Shown here piece after piece: positions 22,874 through 30,910 of a stretch of 35,270 nt of DNA (position 1 is its first letter; each line of letters opens with the position of its first letter). Below the pieces are notes generated by a model that was given only the letters and a program-made list of their open reading frames with translations, ran no database searches and had not been told where the DNA came from. Made by a program: the position numbers and the translations under genes. The stretch comes from an uncultured Clostridia bacterium (lineage in GTDB: Bacteria > Bacillota > Clostridia > Oscillospirales > Butyricicoccaceae), in contig CANUCM010000066.1 of assembly GCA_947856675.1 (NCBI GenBank), positions 1 through 35,270 of the forward strand, in the 5' to 3' direction.

Positions 22874-23710
22874 ATGTTTGCTTATGAAGAGTATGAGCGC
22901 AGCGCCTGCTATATCCGCAGCCGCATCGGCGATTTTAAGCCGGAGGTTCTGCTTGTTCTGGGGTCCGGGCTTGGGTATCTGGGCGACTGCGTAGAGAACG
23001 CGGTCAAAATCCCGTATGGCGAAATCCCGAACTTTGCCGTGTCGACGGCGCCGGATCACGCGGGACGGCTTGTTTTCGGAGAGCTTTCGGGCTGCCGCGT
23101 CATGGTGATGCAGGGGCGGATGCACATTTATGAGGGATACAGCGCCGAGAAGGCGGCTTATCCGGTGCGTGTTGCGCGTCTTTTGGGGGTGCACAGCATG
23201 CTGGTAACCAATGCCTGCGGCGCAATCAACACGGCATACTCGGTCGGGGATATCATGCTGATTTCCGACCATATCAGGCTGTTTGATCCGTGCCCGCTGA
23301 TCGGGTGCAATATACCGCAGTTCGGGCCCAGGTTTTGCGATATGACCTATGCCTACACTCCGGCGTACAGGGAAATGGCCAGGCGGCAGGCGCAGCGGCT
23401 GGGAATGACGCTGAGAGAAGGCGTGTATTTCTATTTTACCGGCCCGCAGTTTGAAACGCCGGCGGAAATCCGGGCGGCACGTGTTTTGGGCGGCGATGCT
23501 GCCGGAATGTCGACCGTGCCGGAGGTGATTGCCGCAGCGCACTGCGGGATGAAAGTGCTGGGCTTTTCGCTGGTGACCAACATGTGCGCCGGTATAGAGG
23601 ACAAAAAGCTGGACGGAGTGGATGTTGTTGCGGCGGCCGAGGCGTCAAAGGATACATTTTCGGCGCTGGTTTTGGCCTGCCTGCCGCATCTTGACGGAAA
23701 AGGAGAGTAA
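22874..23710 (+). CDS. punA: Purine nucleoside phosphorylase (trimeric, 6-oxopurine type)
   Basis: 278-residue salvage enzyme that splits purine nucleosides with phosphate into base and ribose-1-phosphate. Landmarks: LVLGSGLGYLGD (phosphate loop, S31), GRMHIYEGYS (about 81-90), VTNACGAIN, FGPRFCDMTYAY, TGPQFETPAEIRA with E194, GMSTVPEVIAA, and N236 in LVTNMCAG. E194 and N236 match the human residues Glu201 and Asn243 that select 6-oxopurines. AAAGGAG is eight bases before ATG 22874. The stop is immediately followed by the mtaD start, and this coupling suggests that deaminated (inosine-type) products of MtaD are its substrates. Confidence 0.93.
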   Translation: MFAYEEYERSACYIRSRIGDFKPEVLLVLGSGLGYLGDCVENAVKIPYGEIPNFAVSTAPDHAGRLVFGELSGCRVMVMQGRMHIYEGYSAEKAAYPVRVARLLGVHSMLVTNACGAINTAYSVGDIMLISDHIRLFDPCPLIGCNIPQFGPRFCDMTYAYTPAYREMARRQAQRLGMTLREGVYFYFTGPQFETPAEIRAARVLGGDAAGMSTVPEVIAAAHCGMKVLGFSLVTNMCAGIEDKKLDGVDVVAAAEASKDTFSALVLACLPHLDGKGE

Positions 23711-25018
23711 ATGGATACATTATTTTCCGGTGCATGCGTATTGACCATGGAGCCGGGCAGCCCGGTACTTCGCAACGCGTTTGTCGGCGTGACGGACGGA
23801 AAAATCAGCTGCGTGGGTACGCAGCCGCCGGCTCAGGCCGCAAAAACGGTCATCCCCTGCGAAGGGAAGCTGCTGATGCCCGGGCTTGTCAACGCGCACA
23901 CGCACACGGCGATGACCATTTTGCGCGGGTATGCCGATGACGATACGCTGCAGGACTGGCTGTTTAAAAAAGTGTTTCCGGTGGAGGCGCGCTTTACCCC
24001 GCGCACGGCGCGGGCGGGGGCGCTGCTGGCCATTGCGGAAATGCTGCGCTTCGGCGTCACGTCGCTGACCTGTATGGATCCGTTTATTCCGGACATTGCA
24101 CAGGCCTGCCTGGAATCGGGCATCAATGCCAACATCGGAAACGGATATTTGTGCACGGACCCTGAGAAATATGACTTTGCGTCCGACGGGGTAACGCGCC
24201 AGAACATGGAGATGCTTCAGCGCTTTCACATGGCGGACAACGGGCGCATCCGTCTGGATGCGTCGGTCCATGCCGAATATACGAGCTTCGGCAGGGTGTG
24301 GAGCGATGCGGCGCGGTTTGCCCTGGACAACGGCCTGAATATGCACGTGCATTTGTCGGAAACCGAGCGCGAGCACAAAGAGTGCATTGAGCGCTGGGGC
24401 AAGACGCCGGCGGCGATCCTCGATGCGCACGGGCTGTTTGGCACGCGCACCACGGCGGCGCACGCCGTATGGGTTTCGGATGAAGATATGGAGCTGCTTG
24501 CGCGGCGCGGCGCGGCCGTGGCGCACAATCCGGCGAGCAATATGAAGCTGGGCAGCGGTGCGGCGCGCATTGCGGACATGCGGGCGAAAGGCCTGCACGT
24601 CGCGCTGGGGACCGACAGCGCGTGCTCGAGCAACGATTTGGATCTGTTTTGGGCGATGCGCCTTTGCCTGCTTCTGCAAAAAGGGCTGTCGCGCAACCCG
24701 GCCTGTGCCCCGGCAGAGCAGGCCGTGCGCTCGGCCACGCTGGACGGCGCATGGGCCCAGGGCCGGGATGGGGAATGCGGCATGGTGCGGCAGGGCATGT
24801 GGGCCGATCTGATCTTGCTGGATCTCGACGCCCCGCACCTGACGCCTGTGCACGACGTATATTCGCTTTTGTGCTACAGCGCGCGCGGCAGCGATGTGTG
24901 CCTGACCATGGTGCGCGGCAAAACGCTGTACCGCAGCGGCGAGTGGCTGACCATTGACTGGGAGCGGCTCAAGGCAGAGCTCAACGGCTTTGTCATGCCG
25001 CACGTTTTTGGCGCATAG
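23711..25018 (+). CDS. mtaD: 5'-methylthioadenosine/S-adenosylhomocysteine deaminase
   Basis: 435-residue amidohydrolase that converts MTA and SAH (or 5'-deoxyadenosine) to their inosine forms. Metal and catalytic residues are in place: H63 and H65 in NAHTHTAM, H214 and E217 in MHVHLSETE, H251 in TTAAHAVW, HNPASNMKLGSG (about 272-283) and D302 in GTDSACSSN. The DAHTHTA-like first motif and the SNxxLG-type loop are those of the MTA/SAH deaminase family. ATG 23711 directly follows the PNP stop with GGAGAG upstream. No SAH nucleosidase or methionine-salvage genes are adjacent. Confidence 0.92.
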   Translation: MDTLFSGACVLTMEPGSPVLRNAFVGVTDGKISCVGTQPPAQAAKTVIPCEGKLLMPGLVNAHTHTAMTILRGYADDDTLQDWLFKKVFPVEARFTPRTARAGALLAIAEMLRFGVTSLTCMDPFIPDIAQACLESGINANIGNGYLCTDPEKYDFASDGVTRQNMEMLQRFHMADNGRIRLDASVHAEYTSFGRVWSDAARFALDNGLNMHVHLSETEREHKECIERWGKTPAAILDAHGLFGTRTTAAHAVWVSDEDMELLARRGAAVAHNPASNMKLGSGAARIADMRAKGLHVALGTDSACSSNDLDLFWAMRLCLLLQKGLSRNPACAPAEQAVRSATLDGAWAQGRDGECGMVRQGMWADLILLDLDAPHLTPVHDVYSLLCYSARGSDVCLTMVRGKTLYRSGEWLTIDWERLKAELNGFVMPHVFGA

Positions 25019-25058
25019 TCTGGCGCAGAGGCACTTATTACGCAAAGAAAAGGTTGTG

Positions 25059-26663
25059 TTGTCTTTGAATGAAAAACGCGGCAGCAGCTTTATCGAAAGC
25101 ACGGTTGTGCTGATGATAGCCAGCGTTGTGGTCAAGCTGATAGGAGCTTTTTTCTCTATCCCGCTGACCAACCTGTATGGTGCGGAAGGCACCGGCATTT
25201 TTAACGTAGCTTATTATATCTACACCTGCATGTTTACCATTTCGACGGCGGGCCTGCCCGTTGCGGTGTCCAGAATGGTGGCGTCGGCCAATACGCTGGG
25301 ACGCGGCAGGGAAGTGCGGCGCATCGGAAAAATCGCCTTTGTGTCCTTTACATTTATCGGCCTGTTCTTTTCTTCGGTCATGTTTTTCGGCGTCGACGTA
25401 TTCCTGGACCTGGCCGGCATGCAGGCGGCACGCTATTCCGTGCTGGCCATCGCTCCGTGCATCTTTTTTGTCGCTTTGGTTTCGGCTGTGCGCGGGTACT
25501 ACCAGGGCCTTGCCAATATGGTGCCCACGGCTCTTTCCCAGGTCATTGAAGCGCTGGGAAAGCTGGTTGTCGGCCTGGGCCTCGCCTATTACCTGATGGG
25601 GCAGGGCTACAGCATTGACATTGTCGTGGCGGGCGCCATTGGAGGCGTCACCATCGGCACAGTGCTGGGGGCGCTGTACATTATCGGCGTGCGCCTGCGC
25701 GATATCCGCCGCGGCGACATTGCCGTGCGCCGGCTGAGCGAGGAGAGCCGGCCGGTCGGCGAACTGACGGGGGAGCTGTTCAAAATCGCAGTGCCCATCA
25801 CCATCAGCGCGGGCGTTTTGAGTTTGACAAACCTGATTGACACGTTTGTCGTCGTGCGCCGGCTGCAGGAATCGGGCATGACCGAGCCGGCAGCTACGTA
25901 TTTGTACGGTGCGTACGGCATGTCGGTGAAGTTTTTCAACCTCCCGCAGACCGTTATCGTGGGAATCGGCGTCAGTATTATCCCGGCCATCAGCGCCGCA
26001 CTGGCGCGCCGCAGCAGAGAGCAGGCGTCGCGCCTGACCGAGAGCGCATTCCGGCTGACGGCGCTTCTGGCGCTGCCCTGTGCCGTGGGGCTTGCGGTGC
26101 TGCCGCAGCCCATAATGGATTTGCTGTATTACAACCAGCCCGAAGATGTGGCGGTAGCCGCGCCGACCCTGACGCTTTTGGGCCCGGCGGTGATATTTGT
26201 CGCCATGACCAGCGTGACAAACGCCATTCTGCAGGCGCAGGGCAAAGAAAAAATGCCGGTGGTTTCCATGCTCCTGGGCGGGATTGTCAAGCTGATTACC
26301 AATTACACCCTGGTCGGCATCGCGACCATCAACATTTACGGCGCGCCGGTCGGCACCAGCCTGTGCTACGGCACCATTACGGTGCTCAACCTCATATTTA
26401 TCCGGCGCAACGGCATACCGTTTTCCTTTGTGCGGACCTTTGCCAAGCCGGCGCTGTCGGCAGGCGTTATGGGGGTCTTTGCGTATCTGATGTACCCGCC
26501 GCTGTCGGGCATGATCGGAAGCAAACTGGGTGTTTTGGCGGTAATCGCGCTTGCGGCCGTGCTGTACCTGCTGATGCTCGCGGCAACCAAAGCGCTGCCG
26601 AAAGAAGACGTGCTGATGCTTCCAAAAGGTGAAAAAATTGCCAAAATCCTGAAACTTAAATAA
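25059..26663 (+). CDS. spoVB: Stage V sporulation protein B / MurJ-like polysaccharide flippase
   Basis: 534-residue membrane protein with about 14 hydrophobic helices of the MOP superfamily. SpoVB is needed for spore cortex formation, probably moving a lipid-linked cell-wall precursor across the forespore membrane. ESTVVLMIASVVVKLIGAFFSIPLTNLYGAEGTGIFNVAY and GLPVAVSRMVA are typical of the N-terminal part, and MVPTALSQVIEALGKLVVGLGLAYYL of the fifth helix. The start is uncertain: TTG 25059 (AAAAGG five bases upstream) is preferred, TTG 25065 is possible; no ATG fits. The order spoVB-mazG matches the conserved Firmicutes cluster. Confidence 0.9.
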   Translation: MSLNEKRGSSFIESTVVLMIASVVVKLIGAFFSIPLTNLYGAEGTGIFNVAYYIYTCMFTISTAGLPVAVSRMVASANTLGRGREVRRIGKIAFVSFTFIGLFFSSVMFFGVDVFLDLAGMQAARYSVLAIAPCIFFVALVSAVRGYYQGLANMVPTALSQVIEALGKLVVGLGLAYYLMGQGYSIDIVVAGAIGGVTIGTVLGALYIIGVRLRDIRRGDIAVRRLSEESRPVGELTGELFKIAVPITISAGVLSLTNLIDTFVVVRRLQESGMTEPAATYLYGAYGMSVKFFNLPQTVIVGIGVSIIPAISAALARRSREQASRLTESAFRLTALLALPCAVGLAVLPQPIMDLLYYNQPEDVAVAAPTLTLLGPAVIFVAMTSVTNAILQAQGKEKMPVVSMLLGGIVKLITNYTLVGIATINIYGAPVGTSLCYGTITVLNLIFIRRNGIPFSFVRTFAKPALSAGVMGVFAYLMYPPLSGMIGSKLGVLAVIALAAVLYLLMLAATKALPKEDVLMLPKGEKIAKILKLK

Positions 26664-26710
26664 AATCGTGGAAAAAAATCGTGTTTTTTACTTGAAAAAG
26701 GGGTGAACTT

Positions 26711-27499
26711 ATGGTAGATTTTAAAGAAAAAGAAAGCTACCGTTTTGAAGATCTGCTTCAGATTATGGAAATCCTGCGTGGAGAAAACGGCTGTCCGTGG
26801 GACAGGGAGCAGACGCATGCGAGCATTCGGCGCAACTTTATCGAAGAAGTCTATGAAGCGTGTGAAGCCATAGACAATGAAGACAATACCCTGTTGTGCG
26901 AAGAGTTGGGCGATGTGCTTTTGCAGGTGGTATTCCATGCACATATGGCGCAGAGCGAGGGCGCTTTCACTCTGGATGATGTATGTGACGGCGTTTGCAA
27001 AAAGCTGATTTTGCGGCATCCGCACATTTTCGGCAGCGTACAGGTGTCTGGCTCGGCTCAGGTGCTGGAAAACTGGGAAGAAATAAAGAAGAAGGAAAAA
27101 AACCAAAAGAGCACGGCACAAGCCATGGATCAGGTGGCGAAAACGCTTCCGGCGCTGATTTACGCCGAAAAAATCCAGAAGAAGGCGCGTAAGGCAGGGT
27201 TCGACTGGCCGGATGTTTCCGGGGCACTTGACAAGGTTTCGGAAGAAACCAAAGAGCTTGCCGGGGCTTTGCGCGACGGAAGCGGCGCCTATGAGGAACT
27301 GGGAGATTTGCTGTTTGCAGTGGTCAATGTGGCGCGCTTTGCCGGGGTCGATCCGGAAAAGGCGCTGGCTGACGCGGCGGCAAAGTTTGCCCGGCGTTTT
27401 TCCCAGGTGGAACAAATGGCCGGAGAAGCACTTTCGGAAATGTCCCTTGAACAGATGGACAAGCTGTGGGATCGTGTAAAAGAGCAGGAACGGCAATAA
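26711..27499 (+). CDS. mazG: Nucleoside triphosphate pyrophosphohydrolase MazG
   Basis: 262-residue enzyme, the E. coli MazG length, that hydrolyses NTPs to NMP and pyrophosphate and cleans up damaged nucleotides. It has the two tandem MazG domains: first FIEEVYEACEAID with E45/E46/E49 and CEELGDVLLQVVFHAHMA (E65, D68); second VSEETKELAGAL and YEELGDLLFAVVNVARF. The ENGCPWDREQTH opening is highly conserved. AAGGGG is about seven bases upstream of the ATG. The upstream gene is spoVB and the downstream gene hup, as in many Clostridia. Confidence 0.96.
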   Translation: MVDFKEKESYRFEDLLQIMEILRGENGCPWDREQTHASIRRNFIEEVYEACEAIDNEDNTLLCEELGDVLLQVVFHAHMAQSEGAFTLDDVCDGVCKKLILRHPHIFGSVQVSGSAQVLENWEEIKKKEKNQKSTAQAMDQVAKTLPALIYAEKIQKKARKAGFDWPDVSGALDKVSEETKELAGALRDGSGAYEELGDLLFAVVNVARFAGVDPEKALADAAAKFARRFSQVEQMAGEALSEMSLEQMDKLWDRVKEQERQ

Positions 27500-27571
27500 A
27501 ATTTGTTCCGGAATGAAAAGATCCGGACGGGATCCGAATACTATAGAAAACCGACTAGGAGGATATGTAGC

Positions 27572-27847
27572 ATGAACAAAACCGAATTGATTGCGGCCAT
27601 TGCCGAAAAAGCCGAGCTGTCCAAGAAAGATTCCGAGAAGGCGCTGAACGCAGTGGTCAGCGCGATTACCGGGGAGCTTGCGCAGGGTGGGAAAGTCCAG
27701 CTGATTGGCTTTGGCTCTTTTGAAGTGAAGAAACGCGCCGAGCGCGTGGGCCGCAATCCCAAAACCAAAGAGGCCATTTCGATTCCGGCCAGCACCTACC
27801 CCGTGTTTAAGGCGGGCAAGGCGCTGAAGGATGAAGTTGCAAAATAA
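27572..27847 (+). CDS. hup: DNA-binding protein HU
   Basis: 91-residue histone-like protein that bends and compacts DNA as a dimer. It has the classical sequence MNKTELIAAIAEKAELSKKDSEKALNAV, the FGSFEVKKRAERVGRNPKTKE DNA-binding arm and the C-terminal VFKAGKALKDEVA. ATG 27572 has a perfect AGGAGG about nine bases upstream; in-frame codons from 27503 are not part of the gene. A terminator follows. Confidence 0.97.
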   Translation: MNKTELIAAIAEKAELSKKDSEKALNAVVSAITGELAQGGKVQLIGFGSFEVKKRAERVGRNPKTKEAISIPASTYPVFKAGKALKDEVAK

Positions 27848-27869
27848 GATTTTTTAGTGATATCAGGGG

Positions 27870-27894
27870 AAAGTCCGGCAATGCCGGGCTTTTT
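27870..27894 (+). terminator. Terminator between hup and rqcP
   Basis: A 10-bp stem (27870-27879 with 27883-27892) with a three-base loop, ending in a T-rich stretch. It separates hup from the S4-domain gene. Confidence 0.85.
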
Positions 27895-27941
27895 CTTGCG
27901 GCACATGCAGGCGTGCAGCGAAAGTCTGCAGGGGAGAAATT

Positions 27942-28184
27942 ATGCGTCTTGATAAATATCTGAAAGTAGCGCGCCTAATCAAACGGCGCACCGTGGCCAA
28001 CGATGCCTGCGACACGCAGCGCGTCATGGTCAATGGCCGCGAAGCCAAGGCATCGTACCAGGTCAAGGTGGGGGACGAAATCGAAGTGGCGTTCGGGACC
28101 CGCCGTGTGCGGGTACGCGTTTTGGCGGTGCCGGAGCACGCGGCAAAGCAGGATGCGCAGCTGATGTACGAAGAAATTGAATAG
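27942..28184 (+). CDS. rqcP: S4-domain RNA-binding protein RqcP (YabO)
   Basis: 80-residue RNA-binding protein. MRLDKYLKVARLIKRRTVANDACDTQRVMVNGREAK is the S4 fold seen in YabO/Hsp15. In B. subtilis RqcP acts with RqcH in the ribosome-associated quality-control pathway, where it stabilises the P-site tRNA during C-terminal poly-alanine tailing of stalled chains. The gene's position after mazG/hup and before yabP matches that of yabO. GGGGAG lies five bases before the ATG. Confidence 0.93.
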   Translation: MRLDKYLKVARLIKRRTVANDACDTQRVMVNGREAKASYQVKVGDEIEVAFGTRRVRVRVLAVPEHAAKQDAQLMYEEIE

Positions 28185-28187
28185 AAG

Positions 28188-28219
28188 AGGGCTTTCCGTA
28201 TTGCGCGGAAAGCCCTTTT
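28188..28219 (+). terminator. Terminator after rqcP
   Basis: An 11-bp stem (28188-28198 with 28206-28216) followed by TTTT. It isolates rqcP from yabP. Confidence 0.8.
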
Positions 28220-28280
28220 GCATACGGCGAAGCGTCGGCGCATAGACATATACCGATTTTAAAAGACGGGAGGGTCAGCT

Positions 28281-28559
28281 ATGGCAGAAGACTTTCGCCG
28301 CGGCGAAGCGATGCACAATGTGATTCTGGAAGGGCGTGAACGGCTCAGCATATCGGGGGTTACCGAGGTTTTGAGCTTTGACGAGCAGGAGGTTGCGCTG
28401 GAAACGGCCCGCGGTCTGCTGACGGTGACGGGAAGCGGGCTGCACGTGGAAAAACTCAGCCTGGATATCGGCGAACTTTCGCTGCAGGGCCTGGTCGACG
28501 GGCTTGTGTACACCGATGAGCAGCGCCGCCGCGGCGGATTTTGGTCTCGGCTTTTCTAG
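28281..28559 (+). CDS. yabP: Sporulation protein YabP
   Basis: 92-residue protein of the YabP/YqfC family, a beta-rich domain found only in endospore formers: NVILEGRERLSISGVTEVLSFDEQEV and TARGLLTVTGSGLHVEKLSLDIGELSLQG are characteristic. YabP is expressed in the mother cell in Bacillus; its biochemical role is unclear. ATG 28281 follows GGGAGGG by six bases. A candidate sigma-E-like promoter (CATAGACA near 28241 with ATA 16-17 bases upstream) lies in front of it, after the rqcP terminator. yabQ follows two bases after the stop. Confidence 0.93.
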   Translation: MAEDFRRGEAMHNVILEGRERLSISGVTEVLSFDEQEVALETARGLLTVTGSGLHVEKLSLDIGELSLQGLVDGLVYTDEQRRRGGFWSRLF

Positions 28560-28561
28560 TC

Positions 28562-28969
28562 ATGGAAGTGTATCTGGCTGAACAGACCAGAAACTTTATA
28601 AGCGCCGCCGTATTGGGCCTTTGCCTCGGCGGCGTTTATGATGTTCTGCGCTGTGTGCGCGCCCTGAGCGGCGGCGGGCGGTGGGCAACCGCCCTGTGTG
28701 ATTTCCTGTATGCCTTTGTGTGCACATTTTCTTATTTTCTGTTTTCGCTTGCAGCGTGCGGCGGTGAGCTTCGCCTGTATACGGCGCTGGGAGCGGCTCT
28801 TGCCATGTTTCTGTACTTTGCAGGCCTTTCTCCCTTTGTCACAGGGCTCTTAATGCCGCCGGTGCGGCTGATCCGGCGAGCGGTGTGCGCGCTGAAACGG
28901 GCGGCAGGCCGCGTGCTCAGCCGGGCGGCGCGGCACGTGCGGATCTGGTACGGATTGAAGAAAGATTAG
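28562..28969 (+). CDS. yabQ: Spore cortex biosynthesis protein YabQ
   Basis: 135-residue membrane protein needed for spore cortex formation in B. subtilis. Three or four hydrophobic segments are visible: about 12-27 (FISAAVLGLCLGGVYDVLR), 45-63, 69-84 and 86-100, followed by a basic cytoplasmic tail (LIRRAVCALKRAAGRVLSRAARHVR). Start ATG 28562 lies two bases after yabP with no good ribosome binding site of its own, so it is probably translated by coupling. In Bacillus yabQ is followed by divIC; here degV comes between. Confidence 0.9.
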   Translation: MEVYLAEQTRNFISAAVLGLCLGGVYDVLRCVRALSGGGRWATALCDFLYAFVCTFSYFLFSLAACGGELRLYTALGAALAMFLYFAGLSPFVTGLLMPPVRLIRRAVCALKRAAGRVLSRAARHVRIWYGLKKD

Positions 28970-29000
28970 GTAATTTAATAATTAGCCTATCAAAATATCA

Positions 29001-29030
29001 TTGACTTACCGCACTGAAAAACGGTATAAT
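29001..29030 (+). promoter_or_regulatory. Promoter of degV
   Basis: TTGACT (29001-29006) and TATAAT (29025-29030), 18-base spacer. An imperfect AT-rich inverted repeat (about 28967-28989) sits just upstream and might be an operator. Confidence 0.7.
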
Positions 29031-29083
29031 GAGCCTCGTAGACTGCCGGAATGGTAACACCGGCAAAACAAGAGGAGAAACAC

Positions 29084-29932
29084 ATGATTAGAATTGTAAC
29101 AGACAGCACAAGCGACCTGCCTTTGGAGGAATGCCGGAAACGGGGCATTGAGCAGGTTGCGCTTTCGGTACACTTTGGCAGCGAAAGCTTTCGTGACGGA
29201 GTGGACATTACGCACGCGGAGTTTTACCGCCGTCTTTCGGCGGCGGAGGAGCTGCCGACGACCTCACAGCTCAACCCGGACGATCTGGTAAAGGTTTTTG
29301 AAAAGTACCGGGCGCAGGGCGACGAAGTCGTGGGGATTTTCTTGTCATCCGATTTAAGCGGGACCTACCAGTCTGCGTGCATTGCGCGGGATATGGCGGG
29401 AGGCGAGGGGATCTGGCTTGTCGACTCGCGCAGCGTGACGTTTGGTCTGGGGCTTCTGGTGATGTATGCGGCAGTGCTGCGTGACGGCGGCATGGGCGCG
29501 CAGGAGCTTGCCGCAGAGCTGGAGGAATGCACCCAAAGGCTTCGCATCCTGGCTGTTGTGGACACGCTGAAATATCTCAAGATGGGCGGCAGGATCTCGT
29601 CGGCCGCGGCAATGGTCGGGGGCATTTTGGGAGTTTCGCCCATCATTACCGTGGAAGACGGAAAAGTGGAGGCGGCGGGTAAAACCCGGGGCCGCAAAGC
29701 GGCTTTCCGCTGGATGGAACAGAAAATGCAGGAGCAGGGCGTGGACGAAACGCTGCCGGTGGCTTTTGGGCACACAAACTGCGCGGAAGCGATGAACGAG
29801 TGTATGGAGCACTTTTCCGCCCTGAGGGAAAAAGCTCCCTTTGTGCTGACGGGAAGCATCGGAAGCGTCGTGGGGACACATGCCGGCCCGGGAGCGGCGG
29901 GGGTTGCATATTTTACAAAAAAGCAGCCTTGA
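29084..29932 (+). CDS. DegV-family fatty-acid-binding protein
   Basis: 282-residue cytoplasmic two-domain protein that binds a fatty acid; FakB proteins of this family hand the acyl chain to the kinase FakA for phosphorylation. The opening IRIVTDSTSDLP, the LPTTSQLNPDDLVKVFEKY segment and FLSSDLSGTYQSACIARD are family signatures, as are LKYLKMGGRISSAAAMVGGILGVSPIITVEDG and GPGAAGVAYF. AGAGGAG is about seven bases upstream of ATG 29084. No fakA is adjacent. It interrupts the usual yabQ-divIC order and has its own promoter. Confidence 0.93.
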   Translation: MIRIVTDSTSDLPLEECRKRGIEQVALSVHFGSESFRDGVDITHAEFYRRLSAAEELPTTSQLNPDDLVKVFEKYRAQGDEVVGIFLSSDLSGTYQSACIARDMAGGEGIWLVDSRSVTFGLGLLVMYAAVLRDGGMGAQELAAELEECTQRLRILAVVDTLKYLKMGGRISSAAAMVGGILGVSPIITVEDGKVEAAGKTRGRKAAFRWMEQKMQEQGVDETLPVAFGHTNCAEAMNECMEHFSALREKAPFVLTGSIGSVVGTHAGPGAAGVAYFTKKQP

Positions 29933-29947
29933 TTTGCCGCTGACACA

Positions 29948-29975
29948 TTGACTTTTTCACTGAGTAGGGTATAAT
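29948..29975 (+). promoter_or_regulatory. Promoter of divIC-yabR
   Basis: TTGACT (29948-29953) and TATAAT (29970-29975), 16-base spacer, located between degV and the divIC-like gene. Confidence 0.7.
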
Positions 29976-30080
29976 AAAAAGAAAGCATCTTCTGAAATAC
30001 GGTTTTGCTGCGAAACTGGCGTGGAGCAAACCTTGAAAAGGCGCAGGCTGCGGCCCGCGCTTTGGCGAAATGAGGAACCG

Positions 30081-30365
30081 ATGAAAAGAAAAAAACGGGT
30101 TGGCCTGGCCACCAAAATTTTTGTTGCGGCGTTTTCGGTGTACGCTGCGTTTACGCTTGTCTCCCTTCAAATTCGAATCGGCAGCAAAGAGGAGGAGCAG
30201 AAGCTTCTCGAGGCGCAGGTGGAAGAACAAAGCCTGCGCAATGCCGAAATAGAGGCTCTTTTAAACAGCGAGGAGAATGACGAATACATTGCCCGCATCG
30301 CGCGCGACAAGCTGGGCTATGTCCTTCCGGGCGAGCGTGTGTTTGTCGACATCTCCAGCAAATAA
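30081..30365 (+). CDS. divIC: Septum formation initiator family protein, DivIC/FtsB-like
   Basis: 94-residue single-pass membrane protein: a basic N-terminus (MKRKKRVG), one hydrophobic helix (about 11-31), a coiled coil (about 33-65, KEEEQKLLEAQVEEQSLRNAEIEALL) and the terminal EYIARIARDKLGYVLPGERVFVD motif of FtsB/DivIC. It helps assemble the divisome with DivIB and FtsL. ATG 30081 has TGAGGA four bases upstream. Position before yabR supports the DivIC name. Confidence 0.9.
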   Translation: MKRKKRVGLATKIFVAAFSVYAAFTLVSLQIRIGSKEEEQKLLEAQVEEQSLRNAEIEALLNSEENDEYIARIARDKLGYVLPGERVFVDISSK

Positions 30366-30391
30366 ACGTTTCAGGAGGAAGACACAGGTAC

Positions 30392-30802
30392 ATGGAGTTA
30401 CAGGTGGGCTCAATTTACGAGGGCAAGGTTACCGGAATCACCAAGTTCGGCGCGTTTGTTTCACTGCCCGGCGGAAAGTCGGGAATGGTACATATTTCTG
30501 AGGTGGCCAACGCGTACGTCGACGACATCCACAATTACCTGACCGAGGGACAGACCGTGACCGTAAAGCTGATAGGCATCGATCAGATGAACCGGATCAA
30601 CCTGTCGGTGAAGAAGGCTGTGGTCGAACAGCCGGCTCATGCAGCTCCGCCTCTCCCTCCGCCGGTGCGCAGCACGCTGCAGAAGTCTGATGACAGTTCG
30701 TTTGAAGACAAGCTGCGTCAGTTTATGCAGGCAAGTGAAAGCAAAATGTCCGATTTGAGGGCCGGCGCCGACAAACGCGGTGGGCGCCGCCGCGGAAGAT
30801 AA
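30392..30802 (+). CDS. yabR: S1-domain RNA-binding protein, YabR-like
   Basis: 136 residues. An S1 OB-fold RNA-binding domain fills residues about 4-75 (VGSIYEGKVTGITKFGAFVSLPGGKSGMVHISEV, then RINLSVKKA). The remaining ~60 residues are low-complexity, proline-rich and then end in the Arg/Gly tail DKRGGRRRGR. In B. subtilis yabR lies in the divIC locus; the role is unknown, possibly RNA binding at ribosomes. The best AGGAGG is about 13 bases upstream, with a second AGG nearer. Confidence 0.92.
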   Translation: MELQVGSIYEGKVTGITKFGAFVSLPGGKSGMVHISEVANAYVDDIHNYLTEGQTVTVKLIGIDQMNRINLSVKKAVVEQPAHAAPPLPPPVRSTLQKSDDSSFEDKLRQFMQASESKMSDLRAGADKRGGRRRGR

Positions 30803-30806
30803 GACA

Positions 30807-30834
30807 AGGCGCAGCCGTCAGGCTGCGCTTTTTT
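30807..30834 (+). terminator. Terminator of divIC-yabR
   Basis: An 8-bp perfect GC stem (30809-30816 with 30821-30828) with a GTCA loop followed by six T residues. Confidence 0.9.
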
Positions 30835-30847
30835 CTGCCGCCGGTGC

Positions 30848-30876
30848 AAAAAAAGGCGCCTGCATGCAGCAGGCGC
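30848..30876 (-). terminator. Minus-strand terminator-like hairpin with no minus-strand gene behind it
   Basis: An 8-bp stem (30856-30863 with 30869-30876) has an A run at 30848-30854, so on the minus strand it reads as hairpin plus seven T. No minus-strand gene is found upstream of it; see findings. Confidence 0.45.
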
Positions 30877-30910
30877 AAGGCTTGGGTTGTGGGGATAAAG
30901 ATATGAACGG

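Noticed and set aside
23720..25198. Minus-strand open frame of 492 codons opposite mtaD
   Set aside because: Arg/His-rich shadow of a well-recognised amidohydrolase; no ribosome binding site.
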